The notes: generated by a model from the letters alone, not told the origin. A stretch of 64,000 nt of DNA from SZUA-229 sp041589455 (GCA_041589455.1 JBFHVQ010000002.1:1-64000); one strand, 5' to 3'; positions 1-8,652 are shown, counted from the first letter of the stretch. Program-made: numbers and translations.

Positions 1-117
1 GCTTCTACCGCTTCTACCGCTTCTACCGCTTCTACCGCTTCTACCGCTTCTACCGCTTCTACCGCTTCTACCGCTTCTACCGCTTCTACCGCTTCTACCG
101 CCTCTAGCGTTTCTACT
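1..117. repeat. 9-bp in-frame tandem repeat (gcttctacc)
   Basis: Eleven perfect copies of GCTTCTACC run from base 1 to 99, followed by two or three decayed copies up to about 117. The array is cut by the window edge, so its true length is unknown. Read on the minus strand in the CheW-like gene's frame, the unit is GCG-GTA-GAA (Ala-Val-Glu). Because the unit is a multiple of three, copy-number change would lengthen or shorten the tail without breaking the frame. Confidence 0.97.
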
Positions 118-1520
118 GCTTCTTGCTGCTTGTTTAGTTCTATTTCTACCGGCTCTTCTTTTCTAAGCGGATCTACCCTGTTATCACGAACCTCAACTGC
201 GAGTGTTTTTTCAGCTTTATCGTTTACTTGCTGAAAATCTTCACTTAGATGTCCATTTATTACGATAACAATGTCCTCTCCCTGCTTTGATATTTCAACC
301 ATACCCTCAGGGCTTAGTTCAGGCGTCTCTTCTGATATCGATACCAATGAATGTTTAGCTGCATCCTCAATATTTTCAGACACCACATTACGTTCGACTT
401 TTATCACTTTATTTTTATCAGGTTCACTTGCCTTATGCCTTACGGCTTTATCATCAAATGGCTCTACCACATCAATCACAATATAAGTCAGCACCATAAG
501 GCAAATCATTGCCACCACACCCCAGACCCACTGATGACTCTCTTCAGCGTATGATTTGGTAGCAGCTGCTTTCATCTGGATTTTTGGCTCTAAAGCGCCA
601 TTACCTTTGAAGCTCTTTTGTTGTTTAGGAATTGCTCTATTGAGCGATGACACCTGTGAGGCCGTTTTATCCGTACTGACTTTTTTGTTTGCAGTGAACT
701 GTGTTTTTTGATCCGACTTAACTGATGGAGTAGCCTTTACAGCTTGCTTTGTTGCTGAAAAACCAATTCCTGCGTGTGCTTTTTCTGGCTTTACAACTGA
801 ATCTTTAGCAGGTAATTCTGGCGTTTTATGCGAAGCCCACAATGAACCTGTTACTGGCATCTCCGATTCCAGCTTAGACACTCCGGGCTGTGTTACTTCT
901 GGCTGCAAAATTGCTTTCTGTGAAACGCCATGCAATTCCTCGCCAGAACTTCTCACTGTTTCATTTGACTCATTGCCAGAAGCACTTTCACTTAACTTAT
1001 CTTCAACTCCGGATAATTCCTGTTGTTTACTTTTGGGCTCTTTTCCTTTGTTTATTTGTTCAATGTGTTTACGCAGATAGCCAATTGACTTAAAGGCATC
1101 AAGATCTTCAAAATCCGCATAAAAGCGAATAGCCTTTTCTTCTATCAGCGCACGTTTGAATACCGAGCGCGGCACATGTGATGGTGGTGCACTCCAGCCT
1201 TTGTCTGGGAAACTAACGACACCTTCCACTTCATCAACCCAAAAACCGACATAGCCACCCACCATTTCAGCAATTATAATTTTTCCAGGTTTTTTTCTAT
1301 CTTCCTCAGCAACCCCAAAACGCACACGCAAGTTAACAACGCGCACTACACCATGAATCGATTTGAATATTCCGGGCTCATCCACGGTTGCACCTGGCGG
1401 CACATGAAATTTTGGCGGCACACTAACCGAGTCAATATGCATGGTTGAGGAGCACACATAAACTGGACCGACTTTATACAGCAACAGTCCATTTGAATTC
1501 TGGAGACTATAAGAAGACAC
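1..1520 (-). CDS. CheW-like domain protein with one membrane segment and (AVE)n repeat tail, partial (C-terminus off the left edge)
   Basis: I translated this gene by hand on the minus strand; it stays open to base 1. It begins with GTG at 1520, two bases after the stop of the acyltransferase gene, with a GGAG ribosome site inside that gene's last codons. Residues about 1-130 resemble a CheW-type scaffold domain (VVRVVNLRVRFGV, then GGYVGFWVDEVEGVV). A long polar linker follows, then one membrane segment at about residues 331-348, then a charged presumably periplasmic part. From about residue 467 the protein becomes an Ala-Val-Glu tripeptide repeat. CheW domains normally bridge receptors and CheA in the cytoplasm, so a membrane anchor with a repetitive tail is unusual. 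No other chemotaxis gene is nearby, so a chemotaxis role is unproven. Confidence 0.8.
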   Translation of the reverse strand, partial: MSSYSLQNSNGLLLYKVGPVYVCSSTMHIDSVSVPPKFHVPPGATVDEPGIFKSIHGVVRVVNLRVRFGVAEEDRKKPGKIIIAEMVGGYVGFWVDEVEGVVSFPDKGWSAPPSHVPRSVFKRALIEEKAIRFYADFEDLDAFKSIGYLRKHIEQINKGKEPKSKQQELSGVEDKLSESASGNESNETVRSSGEELHGVSQKAILQPEVTQPGVSKLESEMPVTGSLWASHKTPELPAKDSVVKPEKAHAGIGFSATKQAVKATPSVKSDQKTQFTANKKVSTDKTASQVSSLNRAIPKQQKSFKGNGALEPKIQMKAAATKSYAEESHQWVWGVVAMICLMVLTYIVIDVVEPFDDKAVRHKASEPDKNKVIKVERNVVSENIEDAAKHSLVSISEETPELSPEGMVEISKQGEDIVIVINGHLSEDFQQVNDKAEKTLAVEVRDNRVDPLRKEEPVEIELNKQQEAVETLEAVEAVEAVEAVEAVEAVEAVEAVEAVEAVEAVE

Positions 1521-1522
1521 CT

Positions 1523-2272
1523 TTACTCCAGATATCGTTTCTGCCAGTTTTTATATAGCTGCCAGGTATATTCAGTAAATTCTTCTTTACTGTGGAAGCG
1601 AGATGGGTCAATTGCATCAAACACATAATAGTTTGCAGTACTGTTTTCAGTATTCAGAAAGTGATAAATTTTATCCAGTAAAGTATGTGGGTTTCGCCAC
1701 TCGAAATCGTCCTGTGCTTCATAGTGTAAAAAAACGGGTAATATCGGTACACCGGATTTCATCGCAACATCAAATGCGCCATAGCGAAATGATTCAAATA
1801 TTCGCTTCCCTTTACACCCTCCTTCAGGATAGAGCGCAATATTTTTCCCATTTTTTATCTCATGCAACATAGTCTTTGCAGCTTCATTTCGTGATTCCTT
1901 AGACTCTCTTTTCACATAAAGATTACCTGCAGCAGTCGATATCTTACCAACAATCCACCAATCTTTTACTTCTATTTTTGCCAGAGAATATACCTCAAAT
2001 AATGCAGGTATTCCTACATCTTCAAATGCCGATGGATGATTCGCAATTAGAATATAATGAGCAGGTATCGGATTAAGATTTTTTTGATGCAGTTTCAAAT
2101 CTACGTCCAGCGCCCTGACAAACGCTCGGCACCACACTCTAAACAACCGAAAATACCATATCCCATGTAGAGACGAAGGAAGCCAGGCCAGCCCATACAA
2201 CACCAGGGTCAAAACACACATATCGATCCACAGGGCGCACATCTTGAGTATTCTAAACAGGTAATAAAACAC
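1523..2272 (-). CDS. PlsC-like 1-acyl-glycerol-3-phosphate acyltransferase family protein
   Basis: This 249-residue protein belongs to the lysophospholipid acyltransferase family, which moves a fatty acyl chain onto lysophosphatidic acid or a related acceptor at the inner membrane. Visible blocks are ANHPSAFED (H79), YPEGG (148-152) and GVPILPV (174-180). The family's catalytic signature is normally H-x4-D; here H79 is followed by Glu at the expected place and Asp one residue later, so the motif is H-x5-D or H-x4-E. The N-terminus has one or two hydrophobic segments. The start is GTG at 2272, chosen because AAGGA lies about seven bases upstream. It is translationally coupled to the CheW-like gene. 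The acceptor substrate cannot be told from sequence. Confidence 0.85.
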   Translation of the reverse strand: MFYYLFRILKMCALWIDMCVLTLVLYGLAWLPSSLHGIWYFRLFRVWCRAFVRALDVDLKLHQKNLNPIPAHYILIANHPSAFEDVGIPALFEVYSLAKIEVKDWWIVGKISTAAGNLYVKRESKESRNEAAKTMLHEIKNGKNIALYPEGGCKGKRIFESFRYGAFDVAMKSGVPILPVFLHYEAQDDFEWRNPHTLLDKIYHFLNTENSTANYYVFDAIDPSRFHSKEEFTEYTWQLYKNWQKRYLE

Positions 2273-2404
2273 GTCTTGTCCTTCACCTTATATCTTGCTT
2301 GTTATTATTCACTTACATAGTCAAGTATAGATCATAAGCTACTACAGCTTTTGATTGACCTGTAACTACACAGTTGATAACGTTCATTAAAACTTAATAA
2401 CCAC

Positions 2405-3172
2405 ATGATTATGAATATAAAACTCTTGTCCCTTCTTCCCGCTTTATTCTGGTTGCTTACAGGCTGTGCGACACTCGATGATCAATCTACACCTGGCGAC
2501 CCACTAGAGAGCTACAACCGAGCAGTTTATAAGTTTAATGACGGGATTGATCGTTATGTATTGAAACCTGTCGCCAAAGGTTATGATAACGTCACACCAG
2601 ACCCTGTACAGAAAGGCATTAGCAACTTCTTCAGCAATCTTGATGATATCTTTGTCATAGCTAATGACCTGTTACAACTCAAGTTCAGACAGTTTGCATC
2701 AGATACTGCCCGCTTTGTCATTAACTCCACATTAGGTCTAGGTGGATTGATTGACTGGGCCAGTGATATGGGTCTGAAAAAGCATCAGGAAGACTTCGGA
2801 CAGACACTGGGCTATTGGGGCGTACCGGCAGGCCCTTACTTTATGGTGCCTTTTGTTGGCCCGAGCACTATTCGCGATGTCTCCGGCGAATATGTCGATA
2901 TCAGCCAGTTTAGCGTGATCTGGAATGAGCTGCATGAAGGCTATCCAAGGGTAACCCGTGATGCTTCAGCTGCCTGGGGACTCAAAGGACTCAAGACAAT
3001 TGACCAGCGAGCAGCATTACTGAAAGCTGAAAAGGTTCTGGATGAGGCCGCACTGGATCGCTATAGTTTTATTCGTGACTTCTATCTGCAACGACGCCTG
3101 AATCTGGTTCATGATGGAAACCCACCACAGCCTGAACCAGAGTTTAATGAAAGTGAGCTATTTGATTTATAG
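2405..3172 (+). CDS. mlaA: MlaA (VacJ) family outer-membrane lipoprotein
   Basis: The 255-residue product has a lipoprotein signal peptide with lipobox LTGC (Cys at about 21) and then the MlaA family sequence (DPLESYNRAVYKFNDGID, later GLGGLIDWASDMGL and GVPAGPYFMVPFVGPST). MlaA sits in the outer membrane with porins and removes mislocalised phospholipid from the outer leaflet, handing it to the MlaC shuttle. No mlaBCDEF genes are in the window, so the rest of the system must be elsewhere. A second Met two codons in (2411) could also be the start. The upstream gap of about 130 bases holds no gene. Confidence 0.93.
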   Translation: MIMNIKLLSLLPALFWLLTGCATLDDQSTPGDPLESYNRAVYKFNDGIDRYVLKPVAKGYDNVTPDPVQKGISNFFSNLDDIFVIANDLLQLKFRQFASDTARFVINSTLGLGGLIDWASDMGLKKHQEDFGQTLGYWGVPAGPYFMVPFVGPSTIRDVSGEYVDISQFSVIWNELHEGYPRVTRDASAAWGLKGLKTIDQRAALLKAEKVLDEAALDRYSFIRDFYLQRRLNLVHDGNPPQPEPEFNESELFDL

Positions 3173-3184
3173 ACAAACTTAACA

Positions 3185-3206
3185 ATGCCCTGATCAATCA
3201 GGGCAT
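3185..3206. terminator. Hairpin between convergent mlaA and unknown gene
   Basis: ATGCCCTGAT and its exact reverse complement ATCAGGGCAT lie two bases apart, just after mlaA and covering the stop codon of the convergent gene. The plus side is followed by a weak pyrimidine-rich tract. The position between convergent genes suggests a bidirectional terminator, although the U-tract is poor. Confidence 0.5.
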
Positions 3207-3920
3207 ATTCTCTTCTAAAAACTTCTGGTAATTCTCAGCGCTAATAATTTGTGTACCATCACAATTAAACTGCATGCGCACCATATTCTGCACAATACAG
3301 ACGGTAATGTTTCGCAGGTAAAAATCTGGAAGGTCACGCATTATCCTGATTGAACTCATTATGTTATGAATCTCTTCAGGTGTCATCGGATCCCAGCTTT
3401 CATGACGTTTGGTAAATATACTCTTCCAGTAACCCGGTATCTTGGAAAATAAATTACTCGAGGCTATAGATTCATAAATGTCACGCATCGCCTGGATTTT
3501 GTCGTCATAACTGATTTTAGGAAAATGCCGCTCGATATAGTTTTTATCCGCCAGCTTCTCCGCCGCATGAATCTCCTGACGTAGCGGGTCAAATATGGAA
3601 TGCGTCCTGATTTCACCACTATTAAAGCCAATATACAGACGATAGGTACTGCGATTTAAAAACAGCTCTTCCAGGTTATCCACCAGTGGCTGCATTACCT
3701 TATCAACAGGGCTTTCATATCGTTTACGCTGCAATGTGGTTTCACGTAACGATGGATCTCCCTTGATACCTATTTGAACACTATTCTGATCCAGACCGGT
3801 TGCACTAAGAATACATTCACGCAATACCAGCTCTTCCAGCTCATTCTCACTCGCTGTTTCGACCTGATCGATATCTTCAATTACCACTCTATCTATTCCT
3901 GAACTAAGTATCTGAGGCAT
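3198..3920 (-). CDS. Conserved-looking protein of unknown function
   Basis: I do not recognise this 240-residue protein. It has no signal peptide or membrane segment, is rich in acidic residues near the start (EDIDQVETASENELEELV) and appears soluble. The C-terminal 60 residues look like a compact helical-sheet unit ending in VRMQFNCDGTQII. It lies 60 bases downstream of a PilZ-domain gene on the same strand and may share its transcript, which hints at a link to c-di-GMP signalling or to the cell envelope, but nothing in the sequence confirms this. Confidence 0.7.
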   Translation of the reverse strand: MPQILSSGIDRVVIEDIDQVETASENELEELVLRECILSATGLDQNSVQIGIKGDPSLRETTLQRKRYESPVDKVMQPLVDNLEELFLNRSTYRLYIGFNSGEIRTHSIFDPLRQEIHAAEKLADKNYIERHFPKISYDDKIQAMRDIYESIASSNLFSKIPGYWKSIFTKRHESWDPMTPEEIHNIMSSIRIMRDLPDFYLRNITVCIVQNMVRMQFNCDGTQIISAENYQKFLEENMP

Positions 3921-3980
3921 TTATTAATGCCTACGAAAGCACGAAATATAACATAGTGGTGATGAAGGAATTATGAACTA

Positions 3981-4364
3981 TCACAAAGGCTGGCTATATT
4001 CTTCACTAAAACTGCTAATTAGTGACCGCCATCTCTCATAATCAGTGGCAAAAGCCTCCTCCAGCTCGACCCCAAGCTGAAACTGCGCTGACTCTGAACC
4101 TAGCTCATAGCACCAGCAGACTCGACCGCGAAGATAGAATTTCTGCTCCATCCCCTCAAAACTGGCCCACAAATCCACCAGACTACCCACGGCTATTTCC
4201 CTGTCCAGCTCTATTTTCATACCATTGAGCGAGGCATCAACACTCTTGCAAACAAAGGTTCGATCGGCAATATCCATTGACTCACTAGCCGCCAGGATCT
4301 GCACCAGTAGCCGATCATGTCTGAAGTATCGTGTGGTTTGGCGTTTATTAACCTTACTTTCCAT
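3981..4364 (-). CDS. PilZ-domain protein
   Basis: This 127-residue single-domain protein has the two c-di-GMP binding elements of the PilZ family: an arginine-rich stretch near the start (RYFRHDR, about residues 12-18) and DASLNG (43-48), matching the D/NxSxxG pattern. The rest forms the usual beta barrel (VCWCYELG, FQLGVEL). PilZ proteins bind cyclic di-GMP and pass the signal to motility, secretion or polysaccharide machinery. It resembles the second PilZ protein at 15952-16311 in length and layout. The target is unknown. Confidence 0.85.
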   Translation of the reverse strand: MESKVNKRQTTRYFRHDRLLVQILAASESMDIADRTFVCKSVDASLNGMKIELDREIAVGSLVDLWASFEGMEQKFYLRGRVCWCYELGSESAQFQLGVELEEAFATDYERWRSLISSFSEEYSQPL

Positions 4365-4426
4365 CTACTGATTTTAGCCCAATATTCAGATACTATTGAT
4401 TCATCCATCATAAACACACACTCACT

Positions 4427-4960
4427 ATGCAGGATCCACAACACCAGCAACAAAAGAAAATTGGAACCACCATGCTTGCCCTCATGTGGATTGGCATTTT
4501 TCTGGTACTAGGCATATTTTTCACCGATATACTCGACAAGCAAAATAATCCTAACCAGAATCTCCAAACTCGCTATCTGGACGGTGAAATCAGAGAGCTT
4601 GTACTGCAACGAAATCGCCAGGGCCATTATGTTGCAGATGGTTCAATCAATGGCCAACCTGTGGTTTTTATGCTGGATACCGGTGCTACGGATGTCTCTA
4701 TCCCAAGCGAAATTGCCCGTAAGTTACAACTCAAGCCAGGACCCAGTGCAACTTACCAGACCGCAAATGGACCGGTTCGCGTCTCATTGACACGACTTGA
4801 TCAAATCTCACTGGGTGCACTTACGCTGTCTGATATTCGTGCTACCATAAACCCCGGATTCAAGAGTCAGCAAATACTACTCGGCATGAGTTTTCTCAAA
4901 CATCTTGAATTCACACAACGCGGCAACACCCTCACACTAAGACAATATCCGGACTCATAA
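4427..4960 (+). CDS. Membrane-anchored retropepsin-like aspartic protease (TIGR02281-type)
   Basis: The 177-residue protein has one membrane segment near residues 13-33 followed by a clan AA aspartic protease domain. The catalytic motif is MLDTGATDVSIP (Asp at about 84), and the C-terminal LLGMSFLKHLEF matches the hydrophobic-Gly pattern that closes the active site in this family. Like retroviral proteases it would act as a dimer, here facing the periplasm. It is the first gene of a tight plus-strand run: five bases separate it from the Nudix gene. The start has no clear ribosome site. Substrate is unknown. Confidence 0.85.
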   Translation: MQDPQHQQQKKIGTTMLALMWIGIFLVLGIFFTDILDKQNNPNQNLQTRYLDGEIRELVLQRNRQGHYVADGSINGQPVVFMLDTGATDVSIPSEIARKLQLKPGPSATYQTANGPVRVSLTRLDQISLGALTLSDIRATINPGFKSQQILLGMSFLKHLEFTQRGNTLTLRQYPDS

Positions 4961-4965
4961 CCAGT

Positions 4966-5529
4966 ATGAAATACTGCACAGATTGCGGCGCCAAAGTTAC
5001 TCAAAAAATCCCTCAGGGAGACAACCGTTTACGTTACGTCTGCCCAAAATGCGAGATGATTCACTACCAGAACCCTCGCATTATTGCTGGCTGTATTGCA
5101 CAGCATGAAGACCGGATCCTGTTATGCAAACGCGCTATCGAACCTCGCCTTGGGCTTTGGACATTACCTGCAGGCTTTATGGAAAACCAGGAAACCACAT
5201 TACAGGCCGCCGCCAGGGAATCTTACGAAGAAGCCAGCGCCGAAATCAGTGATATGGCACTTTACTGCACCTACAGCATTCCTCATATCTCTCAAGTTTA
5301 TATGATGTACCGTGGCACACTGGTGAATGGCTTTTCAGAGCCCGGCGAAGAAAGCCTTGAAACCCGACTGTTTCGCGAAGATGAAATCCCATGGGATCAA
5401 CTGGCCTTCCCTGTAATTACCGCCAGCCTGGAACTGTTTTTTGAAGACCGTAAGCAGGGCCACTTTCCATTACGAAATGGTGCAATTTATCGCGACGAAC
5501 AGCAGAACATTACAATAGAAAATTATTAA
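4966..5529 (+). CDS. Nudix hydrolase with N-terminal zinc ribbon
   Basis: The 187-residue protein opens with a four-cysteine zinc ribbon (C4, C7, C26, C29) followed by a Nudix box at about residues 70-92 (G70, E76, R84-E85, E88-E89). Nudix enzymes hydrolyse nucleoside diphosphates linked to another group, using Mg2+ held by the RExxEE glutamates. The Gly near the box's end is replaced by Ser. The zinc ribbon plus Nudix layout recalls NudC-like NAD pyrophosphatases but the protein is shorter than NudC (about 255 residues), so ADP-ribose- or NADH-type substrates are only a guess. It is six bases from the next gene. Confidence 0.85.
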   Translation: MKYCTDCGAKVTQKIPQGDNRLRYVCPKCEMIHYQNPRIIAGCIAQHEDRILLCKRAIEPRLGLWTLPAGFMENQETTLQAAARESYEEASAEISDMALYCTYSIPHISQVYMMYRGTLVNGFSEPGEESLETRLFREDEIPWDQLAFPVITASLELFFEDRKQGHFPLRNGAIYRDEQQNITIENY

Positions 5530-5535
5530 ATCGTC

Positions 5536-6420
5536 ATGGCAAATCACATGGGACAGGCGCTTTCCTACTACAGCATTCGCCAGCTGTCCCCCTTTGTAGG
5601 CACTATCCAGGTTATTGAAGGCGACTTCTGTCGCGCACTCAGCTCAGATGGTCAGCACTGGCAAATCCAGGCCAGCTGTGAAACCCATCAGCAAATCTGG
5701 CAGATCACAGATGATCGTTACATCCCACGTCGTTATGTTTTATATGGCAGCTGGAATAAAGACACAGGTCTCTCTACTTTGCCACTGGACCCGATGCTGG
5801 ATGTTCCCAGCCCTTCAAGTGTAAATATAAGCCTGATTAGTAAATTGCAGACATGTACAGATCAGCTACCCTTTCCTCAAATTGATCAGTATGAATGCTG
5901 GCTCTTCGACCGCGAAAGACAACAGCCCCTTGCCCTGCTCGCCAGTGCAACCCATAAAGCAATGATCCCCCACATGCAACTCGGCAAGTGGCTGGCCATA
6001 CCGCAGCAGGAACAGGCACCGATTAACAATCATTCATTGAAAAATTCAGTCGCTGAGTTAGAACAATATATTAATCAGCATAATGGTGGGCATTGCTGGG
6101 TTGCTAACAATAAGGGCTCTTCCAGACAATCTCTGGATGATTCCTGGACAATTAATCCACAAACCGTATTTCCTGATTTACCCATCAACTCAAAGATATT
6201 ACCCGTTGCATTAGTCGAGGCATACGATGAGCTCATTGCCTGGCAGTCGCCCCGTCTGCTTAGCCTGCATAACCTACCAGACACCACTCGCCGACAACTG
6301 GAACAACTTGCACAACACCATGCACAAGAAACATATCGCCGCCTGACAGTCTACCCAAAGCCTCTACAGCAGACCATTTTGAATAAAATTCTTGTTGAAC
6401 TGAAGATACGCGGGCTTTGA
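5536..6420 (+). CDS. Unknown protein in Nudix/flavoprotein operon
   Basis: I do not recognise this 294-residue protein. It has no signal peptide, no membrane segment and no familiar nucleotide or metal motif. It is rich in Gln, Trp and His and looks cytosolic. Six bases separate it from the Nudix gene and about 65 bases from the flavoprotein start, so it probably sits in the same transcript. An internal Met at codon 5 (5548) could be the real start. Function cannot be inferred. Confidence 0.7.
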   Translation: MANHMGQALSYYSIRQLSPFVGTIQVIEGDFCRALSSDGQHWQIQASCETHQQIWQITDDRYIPRRYVLYGSWNKDTGLSTLPLDPMLDVPSPSSVNISLISKLQTCTDQLPFPQIDQYECWLFDRERQQPLALLASATHKAMIPHMQLGKWLAIPQQEQAPINNHSLKNSVAELEQYINQHNGGHCWVANNKGSSRQSLDDSWTINPQTVFPDLPINSKILPVALVEAYDELIAWQSPRLLSLHNLPDTTRRQLEQLAQHHAQETYRRLTVYPKPLQQTILNKILVELKIRGL

Positions 6421-6485
6421 TTTTTCATTCCCGTGACGCACTTGCTATAATATTTGCCAAATTACACAAGCTACAGGACAGTCCC

Positions 6486-7898
6486 ATGAGAGAAGTTGAA
6501 GTCGCCATCATTGGCGCCGGCAGTGCAGGCCTTTACTGCATGAGCCAGATTAAACGTTTCACCCGTGATTTTGTGATTATTGATGGCGGTGAACTGGGAA
6601 CAACCTGTGCACGTGTTGGCTGTATGCCATCAAAGGTACTGATTCAGATTGCTGATGATTATCATCGTCGAAATATTTTTAATCGCGAAGGTATCGAAGG
6701 CAAAGAAAATCTTTCTGTGAATATTGAAGATGCCATGGAACATGTTCAGGATTTACGCGACACCTTTGTCGACCGCACCCTGTCACACTCTATCGACATG
6801 CTTCCCGAAGAACAGCTGATTGAATCCAATGTTCACTTTATTGATGACAACACACTGGAAACGGAAGATGGCGAACAAATTCGCGCCCAAAGAATTATTA
6901 TTGCGACGGGTTCACGCCCTGTTGTTCCCGACAGCTGGAATGACTTTGCAGGCGACATTATCACTACGGATGAATTCTTTGAATTAGAAGAACTACCCGA
7001 GTCCATTGCGGTGATTGGCCTTGGTGTTATTGGTCTGGAAATTGGTCAGTCACTGAGTCGCCTGGGTGTTCATGTAACGGGTATTGACCAGCAAAGCATT
7101 ATCAGTGGCATTGATGACCCTGAGGTTAACAAGGTGGCTATCGATATTATTGGCAAGGAATTCCCTTTGTGGCTGGGTCAGCCTGCTAACATTGAAAAGC
7201 TTGAAAATGGAAAATTAAAAGTAACGGCTGGCGACAACTGTGTCGAAGTGGATAAAATTTTTGCCAGCATGGGCCGCCGCCCTAATACGGACAAGCTGGG
7301 ACTGGAAAATACTCACTTTGAAATTTCTGACAAAGGCGTTCCGGTATTCAATCCACACACTATGCAACTAGGAGACGGCCCGGTATTTATTGCTGGCGAC
7401 TGCACCGCAGAAAAACCCATTCTGCATGAGGCCGGTTTTGAAGGTCGTGTCGCAGGCTACAATATTATGCAGGATACACCCGTTTCATTTAAACATAAAA
7501 CACCATTGGCGATCACTTTCTGCGACCCGAATATTGTTACCGTGGGCGCACAACTGAGTGAACTTGACCAGAACACGATTGCGATTGGTGAAATCCAGAT
7601 GGCTCCTGTTGGCCGCGCATTAATTATGGGTAAAAACAGGGGGATAATTCGTTTATATGCAGATAAATCCAGTGGAAAATTACTGGGCGCTTCAATGGCC
7701 TGTGTTAAAGGTGAAAACCTCGGCCACCTGTTATGCTGGTGCATAGAAATGAACCTGACAGTTCACCAGATGCTAGCCATGCCGTTCTATCACCCGGTTA
7801 TAGAAGAAGCGTTGCAGGCAGCACTCTACAATCTTAAATCCAAACTCGATATAGAAGATCCTGAGTGGCCTCTGGAAATAGAACCCGTCGAATCATAA
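6486..7898 (+). CDS. Dihydrolipoamide dehydrogenase-like FAD/NAD-linked disulfide oxidoreductase
   Basis: The start is ATG 6486, preceded by AGGACA; an upstream TTG would add 23 residues before the FAD-binding motif. The 470-residue protein has an N-terminal GxGxxG FAD site (AIIGAGSAG), a redox-active pair C41 and C46 (TTCARVGCMPSK), a central NAD-binding motif (VIGLGVIGLEIGQ) and a C-terminal active-site base region (FYHPVIEEAL). This is the class I pyridine-nucleotide disulfide oxidoreductase family. No 2-oxoacid dehydrogenase subunits are nearby, and the sequence is divergent from standard Lpd, so it may reduce another disulfide or a quinone. It ends the plus-strand operon. Confidence 0.85.
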   Translation: MREVEVAIIGAGSAGLYCMSQIKRFTRDFVIIDGGELGTTCARVGCMPSKVLIQIADDYHRRNIFNREGIEGKENLSVNIEDAMEHVQDLRDTFVDRTLSHSIDMLPEEQLIESNVHFIDDNTLETEDGEQIRAQRIIIATGSRPVVPDSWNDFAGDIITTDEFFELEELPESIAVIGLGVIGLEIGQSLSRLGVHVTGIDQQSIISGIDDPEVNKVAIDIIGKEFPLWLGQPANIEKLENGKLKVTAGDNCVEVDKIFASMGRRPNTDKLGLENTHFEISDKGVPVFNPHTMQLGDGPVFIAGDCTAEKPILHEAGFEGRVAGYNIMQDTPVSFKHKTPLAITFCDPNIVTVGAQLSELDQNTIAIGEIQMAPVGRALIMGKNRGIIRLYADKSSGKLLGASMACVKGENLGHLLCWCIEMNLTVHQMLAMPFYHPVIEEALQAALYNLKSKLDIEDPEWPLEIEPVES

Positions 7899-7902
7899 TT
7901 AA

Positions 7903-7934
7903 TTCAGGTGCATCTGATTAAAGGTGCACCTGAA
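7903..7934. terminator. Inverted repeat between convergent flavoprotein and FecR genes
   Basis: TTCAGGTGCA (7903-7912) and TGCACCTGAA (7925-7934) form a 10-bp stem with a 12-base loop exactly between the two convergent stop codons. There is no strong U-tract on either side. It is probably a bidirectional terminator. Confidence 0.45.
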
Positions 7935-7935
7935 A

Positions 7936-8652
7936 TTAATATCGGGTTTTCCGAGGTGAACTATAACCTGCTGTATTAAATGGCACAGACCTGCCAACCA
8001 ATGTTTCAATCAATGCCAGCTCATCATCACTGTGATTAAACACCGGTGCTTCTTCAATGTTTTTTCCTGCTGATCTTGATGCATAAATATAGCGTGGCGC
8101 ATCATGATACTTAGTCACCACTTTCTCACGACTTTTGTTGTCTTTATTGGCGTATAAATCCGCCTCACCATAACAGGTACAGACATACGTTTTGTCTGCT
8201 TCAGATTCCATATAAACCCCGGTTCCCCGAATACCAATGGTCGCGGTAGTTGTCTTCAATGTGAGCTTGTGGCTTTCAGAACGACGTCCAAACACGGATA
8301 ACAACTTACCACTTAATAATCGAACTGTTGACAGAATTGCATTACCCTCTACTATCAACTGACTATTACTTCGTAAAATAAAGGCATCCTGCTTTACCAC
8401 AAACACCACATGGCTGTCACTTCCTGTAGTTACTGTCGAGTTAACATCAATATAAGTATCTTCGGTGGCCACCTGCCCATTGACCATCACATTCCCGCTC
8501 AAATCATAAATCGATTTTCCGGGCTGCAATCTCTGCGGGACTTTACCCATTGCCCAGGCCGGCAATGATGAAACCAGTGTGCCAGTTATAAATACGCCTG
8601 CGCTTAACAGATTTATCAGGAATTCACGCCGTGGATCTTCTTTCTTTTCCAT
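7936..8652 (-). CDS. FecR-domain protein with twin-arginine signal
   Basis: The start is ATG 8652, preceded by AAAGG at good spacing; a GTG three codons earlier is also possible. The N-terminus has a Tat-like signal (DPRREFLINLL then a hydrophobic stretch ending in AWAMG). The mature part is a FecR domain: VMVNGQVATEDTYIDVNSTVTTG, then TTTATIGIRGTGVYME. FecR proteins usually regulate an ECF sigma factor from the inner membrane; here there is no cytoplasmic anti-sigma segment and no sigma factor nearby, so a periplasmic or secreted scaffold role is more likely. A Cys-Thr-Cys (about residues 158-160) follows the domain. It diverges from a beta-barrel gene 61-70 bases away. Confidence 0.8.
   Translation of the reverse strand: MEKKEDPRREFLINLLSAGVFITGTLVSSLPAWAMGKVPQRLQPGKSIYDLSGNVMVNGQVATEDTYIDVNSTVTTGSDSHVVFVVKQDAFILRSNSQLIVEGNAILSTVRLLSGKLLSVFGRRSESHKLTLKTTTATIGIRGTGVYMESEADKTYVCTCYGEADLYANKDNKSREKVVTKYHDAPRYIYASRSAGKNIEEAPVFNHSDDELALIETLVGRSVPFNTAGYSSPRKTRY

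Noticed and set aside
1..117. Possible CRISPR array
   Set aside because: The 9-bp repeats are directly adjacent with no spacers and are in-frame codons.
271..1093. Several short plus-strand frames opposite the CheW-like gene
   Set aside because: They lie opposite a continuous minus-strand frame with a recognisable domain and have low-complexity translations.
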